From: Spodoptera frugiperda
Lineage: Eukaryota > Arthropoda > Insecta > Lepidoptera > Noctuidae
DNA length: 64,000 bases
Direction of reading: 5' to 3'
Assembly: GCF_023101765.2 (NCBI RefSeq)
Contig: NC_064230.1
Span: 1,984,001 to 2,048,000 of the forward strand
Positions 25,201-40,200 of the stretch are shown in pieces; position 1 is the stretch's first letter; each line of letters begins with the position of its first letter. Made by a program: the position numbers and the translations under genes. The notes beneath the pieces are model-generated. The model did no database searches. It was not told the origin of the DNA and saw only the letters and a list, made by a program, of their open reading frames with translations.

Positions 25201-28200
25201 ACCTAGACACGAAACAGCAATCTGTGGATCACACAAAGAATTGCTCCGTGCGAGGGAATCGAACCCGCTACCCGTTACGGCAGCCAGTAAACCAGCCACC
25301 GCGCCAACCGTGCAGTCAAGACTTGAGAGTTGAGTTTGTAGATTGATTGCAGGTATAGTAAGTAGCTGAACTGTAATCAACATTAGTTGACTATAGTTTC
25401 TAACACTAAACATAACGAAGTTCGGCTTGCTTAGGGAGCTTTTTCCACCAGAGATGTGCTATACTACGCTGCCGTGGATGCGCTTGGCTTCTACCAATCA
25501 TCCCGCGATTGGTACACATAGCTTAGCACTGGTAGAAATGGACTCAGCTAAGTCATAATCTTTATATGGAAAGATGCACGCTATGGATGCGTGCTATGGA
25601 CTGTGAGCTATAGATGGCTATCCCTACTATTCGATACATCGCATACTCGAGCTGTGCATAGATAGGCTCGCACAATTAGATAGCTGTATCAGTGGACCCC
25701 TCGCTCACATAGTTTCACAGCTGAGCTAACTATTACATCTTCGTAGTATAGCTACATAGCACATCTCTGGTGGAAAAGCAGCCATATCGATTAAACTTAG
25801 CTGAGTAAGCAGTTGCGGGTGCAATATCAGACTAATATTATAAATGTGAAAGTTTGTCTGTTTGGATGTTTGTCGGTCAATCAAATTGAAACTAATGAAC
25901 GGAATTTTTAGAAATTTGGCAAACAGGTTTTTTTTTTGAGGGGGAAAATCATCCAATGACTTCTCTCGACTTGGGCGAGGCGAGAGGGAGTGTCAGACTC
26001 TTACTGACTAAAAACCACCCCGTTTCCTGCCTGTCGAGCCGGAGCCCCGGTAAACCCGCTAGGTAGTCCGTAGCTCCGGGTATTAATCAACCCCTATTGG
26101 GTCCCATCTGTGGTGGTCTGATGGCTCTTATTGGGTCTGGTTCTGGTCGGATAGCGAGTTACCCTTGCTCTCCATTACAGACCCGCCTTACGGCGGCCGA
26201 AGATCGTCTCACGATCGACACCTAGAGTGTCTCTCATGACATGATGACTTTCTTGGATCCCGCAACGAAATAAATCAGAAGATATTATTAGAGGAGAAGA
26301 AAAAAGGCGCGGGGCGGTTTTCGTCGCTTTAAAAATAGCAATTTTTTTTTTTGTGGCTGGTTTTCGTAAAGATATAAGCAATTTAAAAAAGACGCCGATT
26401 GGCGTATTCCGCACCTGAATATTAAATAAAAAAAACGCCGATAGGCGTCCGCCGCAACGAATGGGTTAAATTAAAATAACTCACTTTTAATAGTAGGCAC
26501 GATGTAATAGTTGTTATGTGTGGACCCCTCGCTCTGAAGTTTCATGCCGCGCCGTCTGACGCGCAATACTTCGGCAAATACAAAGCGCATGAACCTGGAA
26601 TACAAAATACATCTCGTGATTACAGCCTCACAGGAAACCGCGGCGTGTAGGGAACAAAGAGTAAAGTAGGGATGATGTATTTAAAAAAAGTTTCTTCGAT
26701 CTGATCTTGTTTGTAACTTTCGTGAGACATACGTGTTTAATTATTACATATGTTATCACGGCTTACTCACGTAATGTTTGACGCTGGAACTCTAACTAGG
26801 CTCAGTAGCACGCGAAAATTTATCCGCGTGGCGTGTCGCTAATTGAAAATGCTGCTCATTTTTATGAAAAATAGCATCACTTGAATGACTAGTCGAGCTC
26901 CTCGACAAACAGTTACATGAGTAAGCCGATCAAACAATAATTAGTTTAAAAATCTATTTAGACCACAGTTAGGTAATTTTTTTTATTTACGTTTTTTTTT
27001 TTTTTATTTGTAATATAAAAGTAAAAACGACTATTAAAAAGCCAAAGTTTTTCGGGAAAGTTGTTTGTAATCATGACCCCCGTACTTTTCACGTGTTAAA
27101 AATATAGTTCACTAATTAGAAGTCGGTCACCCTATATGTAGTTACCTGCGTATAAGTTTCCCCCGGCGCGGCGACACCCTGACGTCAGCGCCGGGCACGT
27201 GTTCCACCGAGACTCGGACCTCGCCCGACCGCGTGTACACCGGGAACGCGGGGATCTGCAGACTGGACACATACTGCTGTTAGAGGGGGTGGGGAGACGT
27301 GGGGTAAGGGGTAGAGAGACTGTAGATATATCTTTCTTCTACACAATTGCGTTGACAAGTATTGCAGACTGGAACCGCACGGCAACATGTGATAGGGCTG
27401 GCTAACGGCTGCTTGTGTTACAATGTCCATGCCTACGGTCGCTATTCCAACTGCCATGCATGGTGACCGAAGCAACACTTTAGAACGAGCGCTTATTCCA
27501 CTAAAAACAATGACACAATTTTTCGTACCAAAAGTGCCTTATTTAAGATTAATTGAAATAAAGCTTTACTTAGACTTTGACAGGCCACCGCCACTCGGCA
27601 GTTTCACGACTTATGCCTACAAAGTCGCGAGCAGTAGGTATCGCTTCATCAGCGCCAAACAGCGACAAAGCTACGCGTTAGAATACCGCTGCAATCCTTG
27701 CAGAAAGGATCTACAGTTAGATACTGAACGCTTATGCGAACTGAATTGAACACTGCTTAGTAGCAAGAGTCCCATGAATTGTTACATGAATGGGGCTTCT
27801 GTACTTGTGATCCCGCATTATTCTGTGGCACAATAAATCAGAACCGTGCCTGTTATTCCAGAGCTTCATGCGAGGGAGAAGTAAATGATACACTGGCGGG
27901 GCTACAGTCTACGGTGTTTTTTATATGTTGAATGGGTCGAGTTTGGCCGTTATCTAGCCTGATGGCTAAGTAGATCATGCGGCCTACGATGGAGCACGCC
28001 TGCCCATAAGCGTGTTGTATCGCTCGGGTTTTGAAGGGCACACCCAGGTAGCTTACCCATCAGGAAACACATTCCGGCAAGTAGTTAGCATCCCTTGCAG
28101 TTTACGAGGAAGCTTGAAGCGAAGCGCTTGGAATTAATCCTATTGTTCATAGAAACAAGTCAAATAGTCGCTTGCAATTGCGGCTATGCATATCTTCATA

Positions 28201-31200
28201 GAATTTACCTTTCTCCTCCTTGCGTGGATGCAAGTGGCAGCTTGTCGTTCTACGTGAAGGCAGAGGTGCACATCTACGGAAATGATGAATGCCATTTTAT
28301 TATTTGTTAAACTAATTTTTTTTTTTCTTCTTCCTAATAGGAACATGACAGCATCAGGTAATATGATGCTCGTATTATAGGTACACATAAAAGCACTTAC
28401 TTGTCAGGCTCTTGTCTAGCCATGAGTATTCCTATAGCTTGGCTAGCTAACTGCGGCGCGTGGAGCCGCCTGCCTCGGGTGTTGTATCGCTCGGGGAGGG
28501 CACACCATAGCTTTGAAACTATAGCGTATAGCATGTTGCGTTTACCTGTGAAGATAAATTAATATGTTGTCAATAAAAGCTACTTTTCAATATAAGACAT
28601 TGATAATAGACAAATTAGTACGGCATCGTCATGCATTTTTACCCCCGAAGGGGTAGGCAGAGGTGCACATTACGGCTTAAGTAACCCATGGAAGACAAAT
28701 AGGGGGTGAGAGTATTACCATATACTGGGCAAAATTCCAGACTCCATGCTACTGAGATATTTTCAAAAAAGAAATAAGCCCATAAACCTACTTTGCCCGA
28801 CCCGGGAATCAATCAAAACATTAATATCAATTAATACTAAATTAGGCACTTTTGAAACGTCAAATTGAATTGTCCGTCAGTCCTTTTGTCAGTAAAGCTA
28901 GGTGCTCGATCGGAATCGTAATCGAACCAAAGACCCCTTACAGCAGTCGCTCTTGCGACCACTCGATTGTCTATGTGCGACTTCTCTCGTCAGTCATTTG
29001 TCACGGATCCTTTTTAACCGACTTCCTAAAAAGGAAGTTCTATTTTTCGGCATTCGGCAGGTAATTATTTTTAAAGTCGATTTTATTAAAAATAGCACAC
29101 AACATTACTCTATAAACTCACCAGAGTCCTTCCTGCCCTCTTTATGTCTAGTCCCCTCCTTCCTCCCATCCTGACTTGAAGCCTCTACATCGCTGTCTAT
29201 CTCCAGGGTCTCAGGATCGATGCCCGGGTATATCTCTGCGTCAGTAGAGTCGATAACCGGCTGGCAGTCGGTGAACGCCCAGGCTGTCTGTGGGGGGAGG
29301 GGGTTAAATAATTAAGTAAAAGAATTGAGTATAGGAGCCTTAGTAGGAGTTTGCTTTACGTTTAACGAGATTGAAACGAGAGTGTTTTCAGAGCTGTGAT
29401 TGGTTGATTTATTCGAGCCGGCCAATCAGAGCGCCGAACGCGGTCTCGTTTCGATTACTTTAGACATAAAGCAAACCGATATAAAGGCCCAGTTAGGTCA
29501 AAAAAATAATTGGACAGATGGTAAAAGTTGTTTTAATACATAACGAAATCTATTTTTTGTATGTAAACGAAATCTATGTAAACGAGCAGACGGATCACCT
29601 GATGGTAAGCAATCGCCGCCGCCAATGGACACTTGAACCACCAGAGGCGTTACAAGTGCGTTGCTTGGGAGTTAGGAACTTAAAGGTTCTTGGGGAATCG
29701 GAGATTGGGAATGGTAATTGGGCCTCCGGTAACCTCACTCACACAACGCAAGCGTTGTTTCACGTCGGTTTTCTGCTCGGCCATGGTATCACTCCGGTCG
29801 AGCCGGCCTATTAGTGCCGAAGCATGGCTCTCCCACACTTAAAGACTATCCTGTAATAACATGAACAAACAAACAGCATCTACTTACCCGTTTATAATAA
29901 TACTGCCTTCGTTTCGTAGTGCCGGGGCGGGCGGAGTCGTGGGCGTCAGCGGGTTCGTTACCCGTGCAGGCACCGAGGTTGTTCACGCCTTCCAATTCCA
30001 CCGCTCTGAAGTTTTCTTTACCTATGATTTTGAAAAATATATAAAAATTATGTAGGAGTAGACAGAAGTCTGTAGGTATAAGTTTTTAAACTGACATGGT
30101 CACTAACATTAGAACTTAAGACGGGAAACTCATAGACATAAATGAACATGGTAAATATCCCGTCTTAAGTTCTAATGTTAGTGTCTATAGGTAGGTCTAG
30201 TTAGAGGACTCGGTGCCCCTTATCGGGGCTGAAGCTGGCCACAGGGTTGGTTTTAGGGAGGTAAAAAATCTACTGCCTAGTCTTTCTCCCCAAAAAATTA
30301 GGCGCCTTTGGAAGACCTGCCCGCCAGGCGCAAGCGAAACAACATCGCATCACTCGCCGTCGGCGCGCCGACTGCAAGCTTGCACCTCGCGGGCGACGCG
30401 CCGTAAGCACGCTTACAGCTAACGGTAGCGATAGCTCCGACCCGAAAAGCAGGCGTAGGAACGGGGTGGTTTTTAGTCAGTAAGAGTCTGACACTCCCTC
30501 TCCCTTCGCCCAAGGCGGGAGAAGTCATTGGATGATTTCCCCCGCAATAAAATTGCTAGCAGTAGCCACAAAACGTGTCATGCCTGTTAAATATGCTTTG
30601 ACCCTAATAGTTAGAAAAGAAAGAAAGAGAAGAAAGAAAAATCATTTATTTTTTTTGGCACCGGGCACGATGCACCAAAAACGAACACAAAAAAGAATAG
30701 AAAAGAAAGAATAGTTAGGTATATACCACTTACCTATAGGCATCAGCTGGTTATCTAGCTCGCCGGACTTGTGTAGAATCCTGCACGCTTGCAGCGCCAC
30801 CATGCGGCGAGCTAATACTTTCGTCGGCATCGGGTGGCCCTGGACAAACATATTATGTTAATATTCAATACTTTTATTGAAAAAATGTCATGTTCTTTTG
30901 TGTCAAATTAGCATGTTACCGGAGGCCCAATTCCCCCTTCCCAATCTTCCCCATCCCCCATTCCCGAACAACAACCCTTAAATTCCTAACTCCCAAAAAT
31001 CCGGTAACGCACTTGTAAAGCCTCTGGTGTTTCAAATGTCCATGGGCGGCGGCGATTGTTTACCATCAGGTAATACGTCTGATCGATTTCTTATAAAAGA
31101 TGTCTCATAAAAAACATGTTTTGAAAGAATAGCTAGATGTTGGTTGATTGATCGGTCGATCGGTTGGTTGATTGGTCAGTCGATCGGTTGGTTGGTTGGT

Positions 31201-34200
31201 CGTTCGATCGGTTGGTTGGTTGGTAGATCAATCAGTAGGCTGATTGGTCGGTCGTTCGGTTGATTGATTGGTCGGTCGATCGATTGGATGGCTGTTCGGT
31301 CGATCGGTTGGTTGGCTGGTCGGTTGATCGGTTGGTTTTCTGGTCGTTCGATCGGTTGGCTGATGGGTCGGTCAATCGATTGGTTGATTGGTTGGTCGAT
31401 CAGTTGGTTGTCTGGTCGTTCGATCGGTTGGTTGGTCGTTCGATCGGTTGGTTGGCTGGTCGTTCGATCGGTTGGTTGGCTGGTCGGTCGATCGGTTGGT
31501 TGGCTGGTCGGTCGATCGGTTGGTTGGTTGGTCGGTCGATCGGTTGGTTGGTCGGTCGATCGGTTGGTTGGTTGGTCGGTCGATCGGTTGGTTGGTCGGT
31601 CGATCGGTTGGTTGGCTGGTCGGTCAATCGGTTATGTATATGGGTATTTTGTTACACGTTGTATATCCCGGGAACGCAGACAAAGCCACAGCCAGAAACT
31701 AGTTCAAATAAATAACTTACCACGATATTATATTTGACGGGACAGTTGAGCGGCAGCCGCAGGGTACATATGTACGCCGGCCGGACCTGGCCGGTTCCCT
31801 TCACCGGGAGTGCCAAATGGTCGGTCGGTCTGTCAGTCAGTTGATCGGTCGGTCAATCGGTCAATCGAGCGGTCGCTTGATCGATCGGTCGCTCGGTCGA
31901 TCGGTCGATCAGTCAATCGGTCGGAACGTAGACAAAGCCACTAGCAGAACTTAGTTTAAATAATATCATATAACTTACCACGATATTATATTTGACGGGA
32001 CAGTTGAGCGGCAGCCGCAGGGTACATATATACGCCGGCCGGACCTGGCCGGTTCCCTTCACCGGGAGTGCCACCTCTTCCATCCACCACTGGGGCGCTA
32101 GGCGGGTGAACGTGTCTGATGGTAGCTTGCCGCAGTATCTGTGGATAAAAGTTTTTAAACTGACATGGTCACTAACACTATTATTAGAACTTATAACGGG
32201 ATATTTACCATGTTTATTCATTTTGGCGAGTTTCCGATATTTCAGTTAATCCGTGATCATGGCGCTTGCAACAGTGCCGAAATATCGGAAACTCGCTAAA
32301 ATGAATAAACATGGTAAATATCCCGTTATAAGTTCTAATAATAGAATCTGTGGATAAAGTTATAGAGAATTGTATATTTTTATTATAACAGTGGCTGATA
32401 GTGGTTGGATGCGTAGAGCTGAAGATCGAGCTCAGTGGCGTGCCATTGGAGAGGCCTATGTCCAGCAGTGGACGAGAATAGGCTGATGATGATGATTATA
32501 ACTGTATGTAACACTGTTTTTGCGTCGAGCCGGGAATCGAACCCAACAACTACGCAGCTACTGAGAAATTTTTCGAAAAACCGCAAAAAGCCCAGCAATA
32601 CTTCGCGCGACCCGGGAATCAAACCCGAAACCATTTGCCTGGCAGTCGCACTTGCAACCACTCGGCTAACGAGGCAGTCTGTCATGTTTAGTGTGTTTTT
32701 GTGATTTTTAGGTATTATCTATACTAATATTATAAAGCTGAAGAGTTTGTTTGTTTGATTGTTTGTTTGTTTGATTGTTTGTTTGTTTGAACGCGCTAAT
32801 CTCAGGAACTACTGGTCCGATTTGAATAATTCTTTTTGTGTTGAATAGTGCATTTATCGAGGAAGGCTATAGGCTATAAAATATCTCGCTATGACCAATA
32901 GGAGCCAAGCAGAGCGGGTGAAACCGCGCGGAAGTAGCTAGTGTCGAAATAAAACTTACCTATTGATCAAGGCAATAGCCGTACTCAGATCCACGCTAGC
33001 GAAAGACTCTTCATTCTGCCCCTTTTTATAATCACCGCGACCAACATTAGATTTGGCCACCAACTGATGGTACAAATTCACATTTGTACACAAACATACA
33101 CCATTTAATTTCGTATTAAAACACTTATTACAATACACTTTAGACGACATATCTTTGGACGATTTATCTTTATCTTTTGTCGATTTATCTTTATCTTTCT
33201 GCGATTTTTTCTTTGTAGCATCTATTTTTATATCATTTTCTTTTACTTTTTCATCTTTTATAGAGGAATTTAGTTCTATTTCACCAGTCTCATTATTTTG
33301 TGAAATAATTTCATCAATTTTAGGTGAAACACTATCATTTTTATCATCTATCTCTTTCGTGTTATCTATCTTCAAATCTTTGACTAATTTATCATTCAAT
33401 TCTACTAAATCACTGTTAATATTCATACTTTGAATACTAACATCAATTTCACATATATTTTTTTCTACATCCAAATGTAAATTATCATCCGTATCGATTG
33501 CCACCGCGTCATTCATTGGCATTGTGTCAGAGTTTATTGGCTCTGTGTCATTCGTTGCTAGCGTGTCATTGGCGTCTGTGTCATTGACTTTTCCTGTATT
33601 TGTATTTGTATTTTTGTTGTCGTTGGGTGAATATGGTTTGACGAAGGTGGTGAAGGCATCTGCGTGATCCTCTTCCGTTTGGGGCGGTTCGTCCTGAATG
33701 CCACAGCCGCATTTGCGGCTTATAATCTGGAATAGAGAAAATATAGCTTATTACCATCCTTATGCCCGAATACTCAAACGCTACTCAATTTTAAGACGCT
33801 CCCAAATGTAGTTCTGTCACTATCAATTCTTTATAAAATGACAGAGATAGCACGATATTTAAGTAAAACTTAAAATTGAGTAGCGTTTGAGTATTCGAGC
33901 GTTAATCGTTTAATGGTTACTTAACCCAGTCCTTAATGATGGAGATGATGACGGGGTATGAAAATTAAAAATCTATTTAGTACGTCAGTTAGGTAATGGA
34001 AAAATATTAGACACGTATTTTTTTATTTTGTCATATAAGATAACAATACTTAGATAAAACGAATTAAAGTTTTGAAGTGGAAGCAAATACGTCATTTCTA
34101 CGTATGAAATGTATCTAGAAGTGACGTCACGCGATATTTCAAATTGATATATCTACGAAAGTATTTGTTTCCGTAAGAAAATAAAAAAATACGTGTAATA

Positions 34201-37200
34201 TTTAAAAATAATCTACTAGGCGGACATTAAAATAAAAAATAGTCATCTACCCAATTGTTTTCGATCCAAAATATAAGGAATAGTTTAAGAAATCATGAAA
34301 TGTCTCTGAGTGCGGCTGTTAGAGTAAATTTCGTTATGACTACATTTTATTGAGGTGAGCTGAGATATATGAACATTGAATGCTACGATTTTGGTGTAAT
34401 GGAAGGAAGTATACAAAACAAGTTTCTTCGGGAGAGTTGTTTGTAATCATGAGTACAATCACGTGTTTAAATATCGTTCACTAATTACCAGTTACATACC
34501 TGATCCAGTTCCCTGTACGTAGCTACATGGTGCAGCAACAAGTCGGTAGTATCGCTACTGTCGCTACACAGCAGGCCGGCCGCGGCGCGCGGGGCGCGGG
34601 CCCGACCGCGACACAGCCCGTACGAACGGTAGCTGTGGAGGATGTATACATGTATTTATTTATTTAGTAGAAAAAACATGCATAATTTTACAGCCTAAGC
34701 CAATAATCTATACTAATATTATAAAGCTGAAGAGTTTGTTTGTTTGTTTGAACGCGCTAATCTCAGGAACTACGGGTCCGAATTGAATAATTCTTTGTGT
34801 ATTGGATAGTGCATTTATCGAGGAAGGTTATAGGCTATAAAACATCTTGCTATGACCAATAGGAGCCGAGCAGAGCACCGCGCGGAAGTAGCTAGTACAT
34901 TATACAGTAAAAGTGATATATTTGACAAAAATAGAGTACAATAATATTTTTTTTATAACGTCACGCCTTTAATCCCCGAAGGGGTAGTTAAAGGTACACA
35001 TTACGGCACGTAATGCCGCTATTGTAAGTCCCATGTAATAGGGGGTGAGCCTATTGTCATATACTAGGCACAATCCAGACTAGGCAATTTACAAAAAAAC
35101 GGAAAAATGCTCAGTAATACTTTGCCCGACCCGGGAATCGAACCCAAAACCCCTTGTCCGGCAGTCGCACTTGCGATCACTCGACCAACGAGGCAGTCAA
35201 AATCAAAGCATTTATTTCAATTAACCATTAATTAGGCACTTTTGAAACGTCAACATCGAATTGTCCGTCAGTGAAGCTAGATACCAGAATATCAGACTCT
35301 TACTGATTAAAAACCACATTTTTTTAATGGTATAAGCCGGTAAACGAGCAGACGGATCACCTGATGTTAAGCAATTGCCGCCGCCCATGGAAACCAGAGG
35401 CATTACAAGTGCGTTGCCGGTCTTTAACCCCAAAAGACTTGCTCGTTTACCGGCTTATACCATAAAAACCTGATTAATTACTTTTCTTACATTTTAAGTA
35501 TGAATAATGAAAATACTGCGTAATACTCACGAAGGCGGTACATCCCACCGCAGTACGAGGTTACACCGCGGGAGGTCGATGCCCTCCTCCAGCGCTGACG
35601 TCGCTAGGAGGAGGTTGCATTCGTGCATACGGAACCTGGAAACAAAATAAATAAAACATTTTAACTTGAGGGATATTTACCTTGTTTATTTATTTGTATG
35701 AGTTTCCGATATTTCGGCACTGTTGCAAGCGCCATGATTACGGATAAACCAGGGCAACTAACAGTGGTAAATATTCTGTCTTAAGTTCTAATGACCATGT
35801 CAGTTTAAAAAATTATAAAACAACTAGCGGACCCGACAGACGTTGTCCTGTCTACACGTTAATTTGAAAATTTTAAACTTTTTTTAATAAGCTAAAACAT
35901 TCTGGACCTTTTTGATGAAAATTATTATTCAAATGTTATGACAATATCTAACGTCATTAATATTTGACACTGCGATGGTAGCGCCGTCCGTTTGATCCGA
36001 TGTAAAACATTCCAAAATCAACAACTACCAATAAATTAAAAATTAATTAAAAAAAACATTGTCCAGCGGACAAAATTCTGAATCTAAACCATTCTCAGAT
36101 CCCCTTGAACACACACAAAAAAAATCATCAAAATCAGTCCAGTCGTTTAAGAGAAGTTCAGTGACATACACACTTACAGAAGAATTATATATATAAAGAT
36201 TTAAATCAAGCGTCAAGTTAGGCGAAGTTATCACTTTATCAATCACACTGTCTACAATATTTCTTTTGTTTTCGTCTCGTCTAATATACAAGGAGTTCTA
36301 AAAGTATCTGCCACGGCTTTAATGGGAGGTAGTGTTGTGTTTGAAGATTACAATAGTGAAGAAATTTCGTACCGCGGACCAGTTAATTCAATTTGAGAAC
36401 ATAAAGAAGTTAAATAAACATTGACTCTACTCTGTATAACGTGGTTCACAAATACGCACGATGCAACAGAGACAGTGAAAGAGATAACTCTTTCATCATA
36501 AAATAGCTATTTTGTATGAAAAAAAATTACTCACAACCAATAATTTATTATACAAACGGACAAAAATTGTAAAGAAAAAGATTTAGTTTAGTGTACATAT
36601 TTATATTCACTTGAATGTAGTAAAAGGCGCTTATATCAATATTAAAAACAGACACTCTAATTTTATCCATTAGTCTAGATAAGTCATATTTTCGAAACTC
36701 ACTTCTTCAGCACGTCTTCCTGTCGCTTCCCCTGCCGGAGACACTCCCGGGGTTCGGTGCCCGGGTCGGCCGGGGACTCGGTGGCACAGAACTGTACACA
36801 CACGTAGCTCAGGCTCGGGTTGCAGCGAGACATGTCCTGGAGAATAACATATTAAAATCAATTTTATTGTAACTTTCGTGAGACATACTAAATCTATACT
36901 TCTATACTAATATTATATAGCTGAAGAGTTTGTTTGTTTGATTGTTTGTTTGAACGCGCTAATCTCCGAAACTACTGGTCCGATTTTAATAAATATTTTT
37001 GTGTTGGGTAGTGCATTTATTGAGGAAGGCTATAGGCTATAAAACATCACGCTATGACCAATAGGAGCCGAGCAAAGCGGGTGAAACCGCGCGGAAGTAG
37101 CTAGTTAATTATAATGTTATCGGTTTACTCACGTAACTGTTTGACGAGGAACTCGACTAGTTTCAAGCCATGCTAGAGACTCATGTTCATGAGCAGCATT

Positions 37201-40200
37201 CCGCGACAATCGCCGCGTCGTGTGTCGTCGTCGTCAAACAATTACGTTATTAAAGTCAAAGTCAAAATTATTTATTTCAAATAGACCAGGAAGGCACTTT
37301 TGAATGTCAAAGCAAATATAATAATATTAAAAACGTCTGTCTATCGGTCAGTCTTCTAGTTGCTCTATTTTCTCGTTCCAAAGTGTAGATTCCTATGTAG
37401 AAGAACGAGCAAGAAACTCCATAGATTACTCTTTTTCAATCAGATTCACAAAACAATACTTGGTTACATTACATTGCATCAACAGTGGGTGACTGTCGAC
37501 TGCTTTAGGGGGACTCACTGATTTCTCCCGCTTTGGGCGACGCGAGAGAGAGTGTCAGACTCTTACTGACTAAAAACCACCCCATTCCTACTTCTGCTTT
37601 TCGAGCCAGAGCCCCGGTAACCCGCTAGGTAGTCCGCAGCTCCGGGTCGGCATCAGCCCTACTGGGCCCCATCTGTGGTGGTCCCCATCGTAAAAGGTGG
37701 TGTTTCACGTGTCTATTGGCGGCGCTGATCGTTTGCCATCAGGTGGTCCGTCTGCTAGTTTATCCCCCCCCCCCCATTTATAAAAAATAACCAAAACGTG
37801 TTGACTTGGTTGACTGGTAGAGAATGCCAAATTGGCATTAAGTCCACCTCTGTATGATTATACATAAAGTGTAAAAAAATAAATAAAACTTACCACAATA
37901 ACCATAAACATGATCTTGGCAATCAGCGGTTCCTTCATAAACACGATCCCGCAGAGCGCGTCGGGATTCTGTTGCATCTGCAACGCCCTGGCTGCATTGT
38001 TCCTTTGCATTCTGGATTTACCCCGCAGCCTATTTCCAGCCCTCCTTGTAAACCCTAACAACCCCCGTTGTTGAAAAAGAAACTCATTCCCTTTACTATC
38101 CATACCAATTTTGGTAGACGGCAGAGTTTCTTGGCCGCCCGGCAGAGTTTCGCTGCCCGGCAGACTTTCCTGTTGACCATCTGGCTGAGTGTCTAATTTG
38201 TCATTGGTATCAGATTTCGTATCGGATAATACGTCCGGTATTTTATTCGGTAGATTTTTCGGACTATCGGTCGACGTGTCCGATTTTTCGTCGTTTTCCG
38301 ATAAATCTTTTAAATTCGATTCGTATATGTGGACTCTATCCTGTATTTTATCGCCTAAAGTATTAAAATCACACGATTCAATATCTTTTAATAATTTCTT
38401 GACATTATTCTCTTTATTTTTCGCGTGATTGATATCATCTTTGCTATCACACTCTGATCTGATAGCAACACCATCACACTCCTGCCTGATACCAGTCGAA
38501 TTTTTAGCATCGGGCGGTTTGAATTTCTCCAAAATTTCGACGAATCTTAATATTTTCGGAGTCGAAAACGTCTTGATTCTTAACCATTCATCTTCTATTG
38601 TATTGAAAACTAGTTCGGCATAACATCGGATTTTCACAAACACTGTTGTGCATAAACACATTAGAATAAAATGTCTTTCGTATGGAATTTTGATTTTTAA
38701 TTTTTCTAGTTTATTTAGGAGACAGAAGGCTGCTTTGTCCGCTGCGTAAGGTCCTGAAAAGAATATTAAAGAAGTTTCTTAAAGGGTCGTGCGTTCGATG
38801 CTTGGGTAAGCCATACTCGAGCGTCGATACGGTTCCCTATCCCCGATCCCCAAATCCCCAAATCCCTAACCCCCAAAAGGCCAGCAACACATGACAAGTG
38901 ACAGATGACAGAAGTCGCACATAGACTATCGACGAGCAAATCAACGGATAACGTCATAAATCCTACATCACACATATGAAGTTTACATGCGAATAAACAT
39001 GGATAGAAAATCCCAACGAACAACAGTTGGGCAGAAAGCCCGCCAGGCACGATCACCTCGCCTGGTCGGAGGATCCTCCTTTTCTTAGGGAACTTTACTC
39101 GCTGTTCCCTACACCTCTTGCGTTGCGTGTCCATGGGCAGGGTTGATTGCTTACCATCAAAGTCAAATTCAATATCATTTATTTCAATTTGACCAGGAAG
39201 GCACTTTTGACCGTCAAAGCAAACATAATAATATTAATAACGTCTGTCTGTTGATCAGTGCTCTAGTGAAGCTATTTGCTCGTTCCAAAGTGTAGATTCC
39301 TATAGAGAAGAACGAGCAAGAAACTCCATAGGTTACTCTTTTTCAATCAGATTCACAATATAACCCTACGCATCAAGTGTGCATATGTCTGCTCGTTTTT
39401 CGACTTATCACCCTAAAAAGGCAAATACAATTTGATATCTATACTAATATTATAAAGCTGAAGAGTTTGTTTGTTTGATTGTTTGTTTGTTTGAACGCGC
39501 TAATCTCCGGAACTACTGGTCCGATTTGAATAATTCTTTTTGTGTTGAATAGTGCATTTATCGAGGAAGGCTATAGGCTATAAAACATCACGCTATGGCC
39601 AATAAGAGCCAAGCAGAGCGGGTGAAACCGCGCGGAAGTAGCTAGTTTATAATATTAGTAACTAAGAACACATACCCAGTTGTTCCAAAACGTACAAAAA
39701 CTTCTTGAACACCATTTTAGGATCTATGGTGGGGTCCGGAATGCTCATGAACTCGTCGTACAACTCATCGCCGTATATCTCTGTGGGGTCGTGTCTGGAA
39801 CATAAATATATAACACAATTTGTAATAAATGGCTTAAATTTAAAAACAAATGTTGCGTAGATATATTTTTTTAATGAGACAAGCCCGCCACAACCTCCCA
39901 TAATCGCTGCAACTCCATCTACATTAGATACAACCATGAAAACACCGGCAAACTGAAGTCCGGCGCATCCCAGGGACATTAATAACTGTCTCAGATCCCG
40001 CAACTAAATAAATCAGAAGAAATTCCGTAGGTAAGGTCTTGTTTACTTTTACACTGCTGGCATCGGAGATCGCGCGACGATCTCCGGACACCGTAAGGCG
40101 CTGTTATATCGGAATAACTATTACCTAGAATATAAAATAAAAGTGCTGAGTTTCCCATTGCATTGACGTCAATGCAATAGGAAACCGCTGTTGTTTTCAT

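Noticed and set aside
31260..31737. Three overlapping plus-strand frames of 104-157 codons rich in W, R, G, S, V and one minus-strand frame of PTNQPTDR repeats
   Set aside because: They arise only because the GGTT/GGTC/GATC satellite lacks stop codons in all frames. No start context, splice sites or conservation support them.
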